A DNA stretch of 50,505 bases from an uncultured Muribaculaceae bacterium (GCA_902494515.1 CABUTS010000015.1:1-50505), one strand, 5' to 3'. Shown: positions 27,637 to 36,803, numbered from the stretch's first letter. Numbers and translations: made by a program. The notes: generated from the letters alone by a model not told the origin.

Positions 27637-28773
27637 TTAGAGCTGGCGGAAATTCAGGATGGAGGGGGCTGCGGAACTTCCGTCGTAGATTACGGTGGTG
27701 GCGGTGACGTCGGGGAGGACGGTCCGGAGGTACTCCATGTTTTTCTCGAAAGCGGGCTGGAAGGTTTGGGCGGACTTGATTTCGTAGGCATGGATGCCGG
27801 CAGGGAGTTGCCGGAGGATGTCCACTTCGCGGCCTGAGGTTTCGCGGTAGTAGTATAAGTTGTTGTCTTTCACTTCGTTGATGCGATTCTTGTACATTTG
27901 TGCCACTACGAGGTTCTCAAACAGCTGACCGCGCAGGGGATGTGTGGCAATCTGGCCCGGTTCTTCAATCCCTAACAGATAGCAGTCCAGACCGGTGTCG
28001 GTGAAATAATATTTCGGCATCTTGGTGAGCCGTTTGGAGATGTTGCGGAAGTAGGGGCGCAACGGGAAGATGATGTATGATGCCTCGAGCATGGAAACCC
28101 AATGGCTGATGGTGTTGGCGCTGACACCCACCTCAATGGCCAGCGAGGATGCATTGAACTCCGAGCCGGTGCGTCCGGCCATAAGACGCATGAAGGTGTC
28201 GAACTTCGCAAGATTGCCTACTTTCAGGTAATCCCTGACGTCGCGCTCCACATAGAGGTTGTAATAACGGCGGTAGTATCTGTAAGGCTCCATCCCCTGA
28301 GCGATCACTGCCGGATAAAATCCTCTGAAAATCAGCTCATCGGCTGGCGCTTCCATCTTTTTGTCTCCGATTTCCGAAAAGGTCAGAGGGGGGAGTGTGA
28401 ACAGGGCGACACGGCCGACCATCGACTGGCTGACGGATTTCATCAGCGCGAAATTGCAGCTGCCGGTGAGGATAAAGCGTTTTGTCCGGTCTTCGTCGAC
28501 CACAGCCTGAATCTGAGAGAACAATTCGGGACAATTCTGAACCTCATCAATGATGGATTTCGGCCCCAGCGAGGCGATGAAACCGACGGGGTCGCGCATG
28601 GCAATAGCCCGCGAATCGATATTTTCGAGATTCACGAAGTTGTAGTCGGGAAATAGGTGGTGGCAAAGCGTGGATTTTCCGACCTGACGCGCCCCTGTGA
28701 CCAGTGTCACCGGGTAAAAATCCTGCTCCGCCAGTATCTCTTTAGAGATGCTCCGCTCGATATATCCGTCCAT
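27637..28773 (-). CDS. AAA-family ATPase with DUF4143 domain
   Basis: 378 residues from MDGYIERSI; an upstream in-frame ATG at 28797 is less likely. The N-terminal AAA_14 domain has the Walker A GARQVGKST (about 27-35), Walker B 'SIIDEVQ' and a sensor 'FILTGSCNF'. The C-terminal DUF4143 region ('YYRETSGREVDIL') contains a restriction-endonuclease-like Glu/Asp-Val-Asp segment. The family is abundant in Bacteroidales; its cellular role is not established, though mobile or defence-related functions have been suggested (uncertain). A consensus promoter with an overlapping 29-bp palindrome lies just upstream. Confidence 0.9.
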   Translation of the reverse strand: MDGYIERSISKEILAEQDFYPVTLVTGARQVGKSTLCHHLFPDYNFVNLENIDSRAIAMRDPVGFIASLGPKSIIDEVQNCPELFSQIQAVVDEDRTKRFILTGSCNFALMKSVSQSMVGRVALFTLPPLTFSEIGDKKMEAPADELIFRGFYPAVIAQGMEPYRYYRRYYNLYVERDVRDYLKVGNLAKFDTFMRLMAGRTGSEFNASSLAIEVGVSANTISHWVSMLEASYIIFPLRPYFRNISKRLTKMPKYYFTDTGLDCYLLGIEEPGQIATHPLRGQLFENLVVAQMYKNRINEVKDNNLYYYRETSGREVDILRQLPAGIHAYEIKSAQTFQPAFEKNMEYLRTVLPDVTATTVIYDGSSAAPSILNFRQL

Positions 28774-28812
28774 TAAATCCGATTTTAATGTTAACAAGGG
28801 TTAAAAAGCAAT

Positions 28813-28841
28813 GCAAATCTGAAGTGACACTTCAGATTTGC
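28813..28841. promoter_or_regulatory. Perfect 29-bp palindrome at the AAA gene transcription start
   Basis: The arms GCAAATCTGAAGTG (28813-28826) and CACTTCAGATTTGC (28828-28841) flank a single central A. It begins at the last base of the -7 box, so it covers the predicted start site. Its position and symmetry suggest an operator for a dimeric repressor, perhaps autoregulatory; an RNA hairpin at the mRNA 5' end is the alternative. Confidence 0.75.
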
Positions 28842-28872
28842 AAAGATAATCATTAAATTTCGGGAATCCAAA
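28841..28872 (-). promoter_or_regulatory. Consensus promoter of the AAA/DUF4143 gene
   Basis: On the minus strand TTTG (plus 28869-28872), 20 nt, TATCTTTG (plus 28841-28848). The start codon is 67 nt downstream. Confidence 0.75.
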
Positions 28873-28986
28873 TAAAATTTTGTGGTCATTTGGAGGTGTC
28901 GTGGCCTCGGTTTTTGCACTCCGTTTTGAAAGCTACAGGGAATGCGGAGGTACGCCCGGATTTTGCTGTTTATTTGTTTAATGGAT

Positions 28987-30204
28987 TCAGTATTTGACGG
29001 AGAGGGGTGCGGACAATTCGGTGGCGAAGGTGGTGAGGAGGGCGGACCATGCGGCGAGGTCCGGAGTGGGGGAGTCGGGAGCGAGGGTAAGGGGGGGGCG
29101 GTCCCAGGCGAAGCCCCAGTAGTAGGTATAGGGGGTGGAGGTGGGAGCGGTCAGACCGAGGATGTGGGGCTGACGGCCGGGGGTGGCGGCGTAGTCGACG
29201 ATGGAGTCGAAGGGGGTTGGGGAGACGATGCCGAGGAGAACCTTGCCGTTGTCGGGACCCTGCGTCGGGTCGGCGTAGGCGATTGTCTGTGAAGTGGTTA
29301 TCGGCTTGGAATCGTCGCGCAGGGGGAATCCGGCGGCGAGAACCACGGGGACTGAGAGATTGTCGTAGCTGACGGTGGTGCGGTTGAGGTGGCTGCCGGC
29401 GTCGAGCGAAATCAGGCGGTGCTCGATGACGTAAGGATCGTTGCCGACGGGGCGGTGACCGAAGTCCATGCTGACGGTGAAGCGGAGCGGACCGTTGTCA
29501 AGCACGCGGGCTTTTTTGTAGCACCAGGAGTAGCTCAGTGAATCAGCGACAAAGGGGACGGCAACCCCGGCGCCGAGGGTCGGACCGACGGCATAGCAGT
29601 CCATACCGAGGCCGTGGTCTTTATGGTAGGAGAAGGATGCGATGAAATCCTCGGCATCCTTGTCGGAAATCTTGCGGAGGGAATCGACCTTGACCCATGT
29701 GGCGGGGTCGGTTTCGGGCTGATACAGCTTTTCAAGTATCTGGTCTTCGGTGGGATGCTTGAGGAAAACGTCGTAGCCGAAGGCTGTCTCACCTTTGAGC
29801 TGGGTTGCGGGGCCGTAGATGCGGAAGCCGACCAGCTCGTTTTCCCAGGCGATGTCGTCGGCGCGTTCGGGGTAGATTCGGCCGGAAACGAGAGACTTGT
29901 AGCTGCGGGGTGTCTCGCAGGAGTGGAGGGTATATTTCGCGGTCTCGCCGGCCGGGACGTCGGCCTGGAAAATCAGCAGGCTGTCGGAGGTGATCTGCGA
30001 GGGAATCTCCTCCCCCCCGGGGGTGGTGACGTAGCAGTACCGGCTCCCGAGGCGCTGGAGCATCTCGGCGGCAGGGATTTCCACCATTTCGCCGCTGCGG
30101 GCGATGTCGGAGTTATTTACTACCTCCACATCAACGGTTTTTCCGGAATTGCAGGCAGTCAGCCCGAGGAGCAGGCTTGTTGCCATCAGCAAATATTTAT
30201 TCAT
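28987..30204 (-). CDS. DUF4861 family lipoprotein, PUL member
   Basis: 405 residues from MNKYLLMATSLLLGLTAC, a lipoprotein signal with a Leu-Thr-Ala-Cys lipobox; the upstream frame to 30285 lacks such a signal. The body is beta-rich ('EIPSQITSDSLLIFQADV', 'FGYDVFLKHPTEDQILEKLYQP', 'DFGHRPVGNDPYVIEHRLISLDAG') as in DUF4861. These proteins are often encoded next to pectin or uronan degradation genes; the activity is not established. It is the last gene of the minus-strand PUL cluster, 144 nt after the GH88 gene. Confidence 0.85.
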   Translation of the reverse strand: MNKYLLMATSLLLGLTACNSGKTVDVEVVNNSDIARSGEMVEIPAAEMLQRLGSRYCYVTTPGGEEIPSQITSDSLLIFQADVPAGETAKYTLHSCETPRSYKSLVSGRIYPERADDIAWENELVGFRIYGPATQLKGETAFGYDVFLKHPTEDQILEKLYQPETDPATWVKVDSLRKISDKDAEDFIASFSYHKDHGLGMDCYAVGPTLGAGVAVPFVADSLSYSWCYKKARVLDNGPLRFTVSMDFGHRPVGNDPYVIEHRLISLDAGSHLNRTTVSYDNLSVPVVLAAGFPLRDDSKPITTSQTIAYADPTQGPDNGKVLLGIVSPTPFDSIVDYAATPGRQPHILGLTAPTSTPYTYYWGFAWDRPPLTLAPDSPTPDLAAWSALLTTFATELSAPLSVKY

Positions 30205-30348
30205 GGCAAGAATATAGCATAAGGGAGTTATAGTGCACATGCACAATTTCACCGTAAAGTTCGGAAAAATTCTCGACATATTCAAACATTTGCCGGGAAT
30301 CGTTTAAACAGTCTCGGAAAATAACTGCCGAGGCAATGTCCGGATTTT

Positions 30349-31575
30349 TTACAGTTCGGCGAGGTTGTCGAGGGGTGCCTGATGTTCCTGAACACGTTTC
30401 AGGCGCAGGAGAGCCTCGAGGTAATAGTAATCAGCGTAGATGATCGAGGCGTCGATTTCGGAGCCGGCGGGCTTGTGGCCGGTGGAGTGGTCGAGGAACG
30501 ACGGCCGGTCGCCGCGCGACTGATATTTGTCGGAGCTGAGCGAGGCGAGCATCTTTTCGGCGGCCTTCAGGTAGCGTTCCTGATTCTCCTTGTCGCAGTA
30601 GCTCTGGAGCTCGAGGAGGGCCGAAGCAACCACGCCGGCGGCCGAGGCGTCGCGGGGAGCGTCGGGAATCGCGGGGTCATCGAAGTCCCAGTAAGGAACG
30701 TAGTCTTCGGGCAGACGGCTGAGGTAGGCGTCGGTGACCTTGCAGGCGAAATCCAGGAAACGGGGGTCGCGGGTCTCGCGGTAAACCATTGTGTATCCGT
30801 AGATTGCCCAGGACTGGCCGCGGGCCCAGGTGGAGCTGTCGCTGTAGCCCTGATGGGTGATTCCCTTGATGAATTCACCGGTTTCGGGGTTGTAGACGGC
30901 AACGTGGTAGCAGGTATAGTCGGGGCGGAAATGATACTTCATGGTTGTTTCGGCGTGCTTCACGGCGATGTCGTAAAGCTCCTTGCCGCCGCCGTTCTTT
31001 GAAGCCCAGAAGAGCATCTCCAGATTGATCATGTTGTCCATGATGGTGTTGTGTCCGCCGAGCATCTCCACGTTGCGGGGCCAGGAGAGGATGGTGCCGA
31101 CGGCGGGATTGAAGAGAGTGGCGAGGGTGTCGGCGGTGTCGAGGATAACCTGACGGTATTTCGGATTGTGGGTCAGACGGTAACCGTTGCCGTAGCTGCA
31201 GAACATCAGGAATCCGAGGTCATGGTCGAAAGCGGGGCGGTGTGAGAGGAACTCCAGCGATTCGGTATACTTTTCGGCGTATTTGCGGATGTTCGCGTCG
31301 CCGGAACCTTCGTAGGCATACCACAGTATTCCGGGCCAGAAGCCGTTGCACCATTCGTCTGGGCTGTTCTTGCGGAGGGTCCAGACGGAATCGGTTGCGG
31401 CGATGTTGCGGGGCATCATCGAGAAGTCCGCGGAGTCGCCGCGGAGCTGCTGCAGAGTGCGGAGGGTCTGTGATTCACAGTAATTTATCTCCTTGTCGGC
31501 ATCGACCTGAGCGGAGTTGATGCCGGCACATGAAGCAAGTAATATCGAAGCTGCGAAAATCGGGAAAAGTCGCAT
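30349..31575 (-). CDS. GH88 unsaturated glucuronyl hydrolase, lipoprotein
   Basis: 408 residues with a lipobox at LLASC (Cys16). GH88 enzymes hydrate and release 4,5-unsaturated uronic acids from lyase products. The two key Asp residues of the family are visible: Asp119 in 'HDLGFLMF' and Asp180 in 'TIMDNMINLE'. The (alpha/alpha)6-barrel motifs 'WCNGFWPGILWYAYE' and 'STWARGQSWAIYGYTMVYRET' are also present. The lyase encoded on the plus strand at 47293 could supply its substrate. Export to the periplasm or outer membrane is predicted. The 98-nt spacer upstream is a GAGTTGAG repeat. Confidence 0.93.
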   Translation of the reverse strand: MRLFPIFAASILLASCAGINSAQVDADKEINYCESQTLRTLQQLRGDSADFSMMPRNIAATDSVWTLRKNSPDEWCNGFWPGILWYAYEGSGDANIRKYAEKYTESLEFLSHRPAFDHDLGFLMFCSYGNGYRLTHNPKYRQVILDTADTLATLFNPAVGTILSWPRNVEMLGGHNTIMDNMINLEMLFWASKNGGGKELYDIAVKHAETTMKYHFRPDYTCYHVAVYNPETGEFIKGITHQGYSDSSTWARGQSWAIYGYTMVYRETRDPRFLDFACKVTDAYLSRLPEDYVPYWDFDDPAIPDAPRDASAAGVVASALLELQSYCDKENQERYLKAAEKMLASLSSDKYQSRGDRPSFLDHSTGHKPAGSEIDASIIYADYYYLEALLRLKRVQEHQAPLDNLAEL

Positions 31576-31580
31576 TGGTA

Positions 31581-31668
31581 TTATGAGTTGAGGTGTTTAT
31601 GGGTATTATGAGTTGAGGAGTTTATGAGTTGAGGAGTTGAGAGGTTTATGAGTTGAGGAGTTGAGAGG
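31581..31668. repeat. TATGAGTTGAGGAGTT repeat array upstream of GH88
   Basis: Several imperfect copies of TTTATGAGTTGAGGAGTTGAG fill the spacer between the GH43 stop and the GH88 start. The core is the same GTTGAGGA octamer as at 5651-5735, and as there it touches the start codon region of a minus-strand gene. Confidence 0.85.
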
Positions 31669-31673
31669 TCGGT

Positions 31674-33356
31674 TTATTTGATTTCGAGGTCGGCGGAGAT
31701 TACATCGAGCCAGCCGCGGTCGGGGACTCCGGCGGGGGTGATGCTGTAGAATCCGGTCTTGGCGCCGATCCATTTGCCTACACGGGCGGTGAAGGTCCCG
31801 GCGTCGGTGAAGCGCTTGCCGTCGGTGCTGTAGGAGAATGTGCAGAGGCCATCCTTGGCGACCTTCACGCGCATCCAGAGGTCACATTCGAGGTTCGGCT
31901 TGAGGCCTGCGGCGTATACGCGGGTGGGTTTCAGGCGGGCGATATCCTTAACCTGCTCGCTGCCGCCGAGGTCGGCATCGCGGTCGGTGACGAACTGCAG
32001 GATGAACTCATCGCCACTTTTCAGCAGGCCGAGGCGGGCGTAGTCGCGGCCCATCACCACGATTCCGGAGGATACACCCTCGGAGGCGGATTTGGCGGAA
32101 ACACGCACCTTGGCGGTGACGGTGAACTGTTCGGCGGGGAATTTCTGTAGCCAGAGGTTGGGGACTTCCCAGAGGTTGATCTGCTCTTTGTCGAGCTTAT
32201 GGCCGTAAACGCGCATCAGTCCTTCGGGGAGAGGGAAGCCGAATTCCGGGCGGTAGTTGGCGTGCCATTGGTAGAGGAGTGTGGGGTCAGCGGAGTGCCG
32301 GAGGGGGAGAGCTGAGGCAAGTGCGGCGCCGTTACCGTCAGCAGCGGCTTTCGGGGCGGTTGCGGGCTTCTTCCATTTGCTGACGGGGTCGCCGCAGCCG
32401 TCGCCATCCCTGTCGTCGCCGATCACGGGCCAGTCGTTGACCCACTGCATCGGGTTGAGATGGATGATTCGGCCATAAAGACCTTTGTCCTGGAAATGGA
32501 GGAACCATTCGTTGCCGGCGGGGTCGGTTACCCAGGCGCCCTGATGCGGGCCGTTGATGTCGCTGTTCCCCTGAGCCATAACGATTTTGGCTTCGTAGGG
32601 TCCTTCGACATTCTTGCTGCGCATCACCAGCTGCCAGCCGGTTTCTACACCTCCGGCGGGGGCGAAGAGGTAGTAGTAATCGCCGTGGCGGTAGAATTTC
32701 GGACCTTCGACGGTGTGGTTCACGCCGTCGTTACCGTCGTAGATAATCCGGGGCGAGGATGTTACCTTGCTGCCGTCGGGCGCCATCTCCCAAAGGGTGA
32801 TGACGCTGTTGAAGCCGCAGCGCGAGGCTGCCCAGCCATTGGCGAGGTAAGCCTTGCCGTCTTTGTCCCAGAGGGGTGAGGGGTCAATCATACCCTTTCC
32901 GGGGATTACGAGCACCGGCTCGCACCAGCGCCCTTCGGGGTCCTCGGCATTAATCATGAATATGCCGAAATCGGGGTCGCCCCAGTAGATATAATATTTC
33001 CCCGCATGGTAGCGGATGCAGGGTGCCCAGACCCCCTTGCCGTGCTGCGGAGCAGCGGCGTAGAAGTCGGCTGGCGGAACCTCGGGGAGAGCGTAATTCA
33101 CAATAGCCCAATTCACTAAGTCCTCGGATTTCAGAATCGGCAGACCCGGCACCGACTGGAAGCTCGAGGCGGTCATGTAGAAGCTCTTCCCGTCGGGAGA
33201 TGCTACCACGTCGGGATCGGAATAGTCGGCGTGAATAACCGGATTGACGTACTCCGCGCCCTTCAGATTGGCGGGGTCGGAGACCATCTGGGGAGTGACG
33301 GCGGAGGCTGTCAGTGAGGCGATTACGCATATAAATGTCAGGCCTGTTCTGCTCAT
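31674..33356 (-). CDS. GH43 family glycoside hydrolase (beta-xylosidase / arabinofuranosidase type)
   Basis: 560 residues with a signal peptide (MSRTGLTFICVIASLTASA). The five-bladed propeller catalytic triad is visible: base Asp47 in 'DYSDPDV', pKa-modulating Asp158 in 'MIDPSPLW' and acid Glu217 in 'TVEGPKFY'. The C-terminal about 190 residues are a beta-sandwich of the DUF1349/GH43_C2 kind ('LWMRVKVAKDGLCTFSYSTDG'). This layout fits GH43 subfamilies active on xylosides or arabinosides; the exact specificity cannot be read. It lies in the minus-strand PUL cluster between GH97 and GH88. Confidence 0.92.
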   Translation of the reverse strand: MSRTGLTFICVIASLTASAVTPQMVSDPANLKGAEYVNPVIHADYSDPDVVASPDGKSFYMTASSFQSVPGLPILKSEDLVNWAIVNYALPEVPPADFYAAAPQHGKGVWAPCIRYHAGKYYIYWGDPDFGIFMINAEDPEGRWCEPVLVIPGKGMIDPSPLWDKDGKAYLANGWAASRCGFNSVITLWEMAPDGSKVTSSPRIIYDGNDGVNHTVEGPKFYRHGDYYYLFAPAGGVETGWQLVMRSKNVEGPYEAKIVMAQGNSDINGPHQGAWVTDPAGNEWFLHFQDKGLYGRIIHLNPMQWVNDWPVIGDDRDGDGCGDPVSKWKKPATAPKAAADGNGAALASALPLRHSADPTLLYQWHANYRPEFGFPLPEGLMRVYGHKLDKEQINLWEVPNLWLQKFPAEQFTVTAKVRVSAKSASEGVSSGIVVMGRDYARLGLLKSGDEFILQFVTDRDADLGGSEQVKDIARLKPTRVYAAGLKPNLECDLWMRVKVAKDGLCTFSYSTDGKRFTDAGTFTARVGKWIGAKTGFYSITPAGVPDRGWLDVISADLEIK

Positions 33357-33522
33357 GGCTGTGATGATTGGCTTGCGAATTTTTCTGTTTCTTTTATCAG
33401 TAATACGGATAAGCGGCGGATATTACCTAATGAAATAGCGTCCTGAAATCGGAATCTGTAATGAAATTCCCGGATTATTTCTGCGGAACTGACAGATTGC
33501 CGCGCTGTACGGAGCGTGGAAC

Positions 33523-35382
33523 TTATTTCTGCGGAACCAGACGGATGGCTACGCCGCCGCGGGGTTTGAGGTCGAATTTCAGCTTGTCTTTCGAGGTGAC
33601 CTTGCGGGTTGAGATTCCGACCTTGGTGGCGGTGTCGGCCTTATCGTCGTCGGTGTAGATTTCGGCGATGTATTTCTGGCCGGGGTCGAGGAACGACAGG
33701 TCGATCTCCTCGCGGCCGCCGTCGTTGTTGGTCATGGCTGCCACCCACCAGATGTCGGCCTTGCGGCGGGCGAGGACGATGTCACGGCCGGGGAAACCGC
33801 CGAGCACCCGGGTGTCGTCGAAGGTGGTTTCGAGGTCTTCGAACCACTTGATTTCCGGCTCACCGTGGTAGCGGTCGGGGGTGTCGTACCAGAAGATGGT
33901 CTGCATCGGGCTGTAGAACACCAGCGAGGCGGCAAGCTGATGGGCGTGGGTGTTGGTGACGCGCTTGTCGAAGTAGCAGATGGTGTAGTCGGCGGCGCCG
34001 TTGATCATGCGGGTGAAGGGGAGGGTGACGTTATGGGTGGCGTCGGGGAACTCCTCGTTGCCGCAGATACCCTCCTGAGTCACGAGGTTGGGGTATGTAC
34101 GGGAGAAGCCGGAGGGGCGGAATTCGTCGTGGATGTTCATCATCAGGCCGTTGGCGGCAGCCTCGCGGACGAGGTCGTGGAGCCATGTGGCCCAGCGGTG
34201 GGAGGCGTACTGCACGAAACCGCTCTTTACACCCTTGACGCCCCAGGAGGCGATGACGGGGAGCAGCGTCAGACGCTGGCGGGCGAGGGCGTGCTGGTTG
34301 ATGTACAGCCAGATTCCTACCCCTTTCTCCTTGCCGTAGGCCACGACTTTGGCCATGTCGATCTGCGGGATTACCTTGGTGGCGTCGCCGTCGTGCGAGG
34401 TGCAGGGCTCATACCATTTCCAGTCGTAGAGCATGTAGGGGATATTGTGGGCGGCGCAGAAGTCGATGACCTTCATAGCGGCCTCGGTGGTGAGTTTTGT
34501 GCAGCGCATGATCTTGCCGGGCTTCACCCAGGAGAAATCCTCCTCGGCTGCGGGGTTGAGGTTCAGGACGATGTCGTTATTCTGGAGCACTTCGCCCGGA
34601 GTGTCGGCGGTCATGATGATTTTCCAGGGGGTGGCGGCGTAGGTGACGACGTCGACGGGGGAGTACATCACGGAGGAGAGGGTGTTGTGGTGCCCTTCGC
34701 GGGGGATGAACTTGGTCAGGGCCCAGTCGTCGACATCGGCGTCGGTCAGCGCCAGCCAGCGGTTGCCGGGGAGCTCGAGGGTCAGGGCGCGCTCTACGGG
34801 ATGCTTGATGGAGTCGATGGGGGTGTGGTCGAATTTGGCCTGTGCCCACTCTTCGCTCCATGCCAGGGTCCCTTCGGGGAGGGTGTAGTCGGTGAGGTCG
34901 GCGACAACTTTATGGAAGATGGCGTCGGGATGCTCGGGGAAGAAGTAGCGGAAGGCGACACCCTCGTCGTAGGCGCGGACTTCGACGTTCAGGCGGTATT
35001 TGCTCTTGTCGTGACGCGAGAGATACATGGTGGCGGAGTTGTAGTGGTCGCGGACCGTGGAACGTTCGCCGTAGAGGGGGTGCCAGATGGTGTCGACCGG
35101 GGCGTGAACGGCCACGGAATCTACGGTCAGCAGGTCCATCCAGCAGTCGGGCTGGGCGAGATCGCGTTTGCCGAGAGCCATCTCCCAGACGCGGTTGTCG
35201 AGGTCGACACCGGCGCGTGAGGGGAGGATTACGGGCTGGCCGTCCATAGAGACTGAGTAGGTGAGCTCCTTGCCGTTCTTGCTGAAGGTTACGGAGTTAC
35301 GGCCATCCGGAGAGGTCAGGTTCAGATCCTGGGCCGAGATTGAGAAGGCCGCGAGGGCTAAGATGAGGAGTGGGGCTTTCAT
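33523..35382 (-). CDS. GH97 family alpha-glycosidase
   Basis: 619 residues with a signal peptide (MKAPLLILALAAFSISAQ). N-terminal beta-sandwich, central (beta/alpha)8 barrel ('MLYDWKWYEP', 'HDEFRPSGFSRTYPN', 'TQEGICGNE') and C-terminal beta domain. GH97 contains inverting alpha-glucosidases and retaining alpha-galactosidases. In the barrel segment that carries the nucleophile Asp of retaining members, this protein reads GVKSGFV, with Gly instead of Asp. That suggests the inverting, alpha-glucosidase-like subgroup (inference). Calcium-binding Glu residues appear conserved. It starts 11 nt after the hydrolase gene stop. Confidence 0.92.
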   Translation of the reverse strand: MKAPLLILALAAFSISAQDLNLTSPDGRNSVTFSKNGKELTYSVSMDGQPVILPSRAGVDLDNRVWEMALGKRDLAQPDCWMDLLTVDSVAVHAPVDTIWHPLYGERSTVRDHYNSATMYLSRHDKSKYRLNVEVRAYDEGVAFRYFFPEHPDAIFHKVVADLTDYTLPEGTLAWSEEWAQAKFDHTPIDSIKHPVERALTLELPGNRWLALTDADVDDWALTKFIPREGHHNTLSSVMYSPVDVVTYAATPWKIIMTADTPGEVLQNNDIVLNLNPAAEEDFSWVKPGKIMRCTKLTTEAAMKVIDFCAAHNIPYMLYDWKWYEPCTSHDGDATKVIPQIDMAKVVAYGKEKGVGIWLYINQHALARQRLTLLPVIASWGVKGVKSGFVQYASHRWATWLHDLVREAAANGLMMNIHDEFRPSGFSRTYPNLVTQEGICGNEEFPDATHNVTLPFTRMINGAADYTICYFDKRVTNTHAHQLAASLVFYSPMQTIFWYDTPDRYHGEPEIKWFEDLETTFDDTRVLGGFPGRDIVLARRKADIWWVAAMTNNDGGREEIDLSFLDPGQKYIAEIYTDDDKADTATKVGISTRKVTSKDKLKFDLKPRGGVAIRLVPQK

Positions 35383-35393
35383 TATGTGAGGTG

Positions 35394-36665
35394 TTATTTT
35401 GCGGGGTGAAGGGTGAGCTCCTGGGCGGCGGATTTGTAGAGGGAGTCGCCGGGGGCTTCAAGACAGAGGGTGATGCCGGTCCAGAGGCGCTTGGGGTCGG
35501 GACCGAAGTAGTCGGGGTCGAGGCGGAAGCTGTATTCGCCGGTCTGGATTGCCGGACCGGAAATCAGCACCACACGTGGACGGACTGCGGCGTGGTCGCC
35601 GGTTGCGGCCATGCGGGTGGAATCGGTGAAGAAGGGCTCGATGGTGAACTCCTCGCCGGGGAATCTGCCGGTGATTTTTACATGGCTTTCGGGGTTGTAG
35701 ACCAGCGGTTTGCCGTTGAGTTTTGCGGAAAGATACTGCATTTTCTTGCCGCGGGTCTCGGCGTAGCGGGCTTTGGTGAGGGCTACCATCTCACTGTCGG
35801 GATACCAGAACATATCGTGGGGATCCTGACTCTCGAAGCCGTCGGCGCTCCAGCGGGAATAGTATTCGCCTCCGGCCGGACGGGGATTCTCGAGCGCTTT
35901 GGCGATGAATTTCGCGATATATTCCTGTGTCGGCTCGCATAGGTCGAAATGCCCCTTGCCGGCGTCGCAAAGGAAAGAGATGCGGCTGTCGGGGTACATC
36001 ATGCGGAAAGCGAGGGCCGGCCTTACGCGGGCTTCCCACCATTCATATTCCCCCTCGATCATCAGTCCGGGGATGCTGTCGATGTTGCGGGTGCGGCCCC
36101 ATTCTACGTTGGCGCGACCGTAACCGCAGAGGTTCGTGCGGGGAGCGTCGCCGTGATATGAGATGATGCAGAGGGTCTTGTCGGGGTTCCAGGCGGCGAA
36201 ATTCCAGGGGAACGTGGCCTGGGCGGAGTGGCCGAAGGGGATAATCCGGGCGGTGGCGATTTCGGGGTGACCGGAGACCGCTGCGAGGGTGTCGATGATA
36301 GCTTCGAAGCGCTGCTGACAGCCGTCGGAGGTGTCCCAGTTCTGCGAACCGCGCTGCACGAAGACCATGGCGACGCCGAGGGAGTCCATCTTCGCCTTGA
36401 ACAGCGGAGAGCGGAACAGCACCTCCTCAGTCATATTCTGGTGGGTGTAAAGGATAGCGCGAACATCCTTAACCTCCGAAATATCCTTCACATCCTTTAC
36501 ATCCGACACCTTCTTCGGCATACGCAGGCAAACGCGCTCGCCCGGCTCGCCGAGTATGTAGTCGAAATCAGCGCGCTGCGGCGGATAATCTGTCTTTTCG
36601 GCGCCGGTACAAAAAATGGAGCAAACAAGAAATGCGAAAAAAGTTATGACTGATATTTTTTTCAT
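35394..36665 (-). CDS. Secreted alpha/beta-hydrolase-like protein of the PUL
   Basis: 423 residues with a signal peptide (MKKISVITFFAFLVCSIFC). 'IPFGHSAQATFPW' looks like a nucleophile elbow (Gly-His-Ser-Ala-Gln), and 'CDAGKGHFDLCEPT' supplies a candidate Asp/His pair. The fold is probably alpha/beta-hydrolase (esterase or peptidase-like). Between about residues 50 and 70 there is a short repetitive Lys-Asp-Val segment (VKDVKDISEVKDV). A role in removing ester groups from the glycan is plausible but not shown. It is the first intact gene of the minus-strand cluster, and an orphan coding fragment stops just upstream. Confidence 0.72.
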   Translation of the reverse strand: MKKISVITFFAFLVCSIFCTGAEKTDYPPQRADFDYILGEPGERVCLRMPKKVSDVKDVKDISEVKDVRAILYTHQNMTEEVLFRSPLFKAKMDSLGVAMVFVQRGSQNWDTSDGCQQRFEAIIDTLAAVSGHPEIATARIIPFGHSAQATFPWNFAAWNPDKTLCIISYHGDAPRTNLCGYGRANVEWGRTRNIDSIPGLMIEGEYEWWEARVRPALAFRMMYPDSRISFLCDAGKGHFDLCEPTQEYIAKFIAKALENPRPAGGEYYSRWSADGFESQDPHDMFWYPDSEMVALTKARYAETRGKKMQYLSAKLNGKPLVYNPESHVKITGRFPGEEFTIEPFFTDSTRMAATGDHAAVRPRVVLISGPAIQTGEYSFRLDPDYFGPDPKRLWTGITLCLEAPGDSLYKSAAQELTLHPAK

Positions 36666-36671
36666 TGGATT

Positions 36672-36803
36672 TTACTTTTTCAGGTTCCAGTAGACGTTGT
36701 AACGTATGTGGTTGGCATCGTAGAGGGTAATAAGACGATAACCCTCAGATGCGGTGATGGTCAGGGAGTTGTGAGCAAATGATTCATAAGGCGGAAAAGG
36801 GCG
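36672..36803 (-). pseudogene. Orphan C-terminal coding fragment upstream of the hydrolase gene
   Basis: Forty-three sense codons without an ATG, closed at both ends by stops, read a protein-like C terminus: 'YESFAHNSL', 'ITASEGYRLITLYDANHIRY', ending 'NVYWNLKK'. The stop lies 6 nt before the start codon of the alpha/beta-hydrolase gene, as expected for the end of a former upstream operon gene. The rest of that gene is gone; the divergent regulator promoter is only about 100 nt further. The parent family was not identified. Confidence 0.65.

Noticed and set aside
33475..33537. 15-bp repeat TTATTTCTGCGGAAC at 33475 and 33523 around the GH97 stop
   Set aside because: A single short duplication of the gene's last codons; too little to argue for function.
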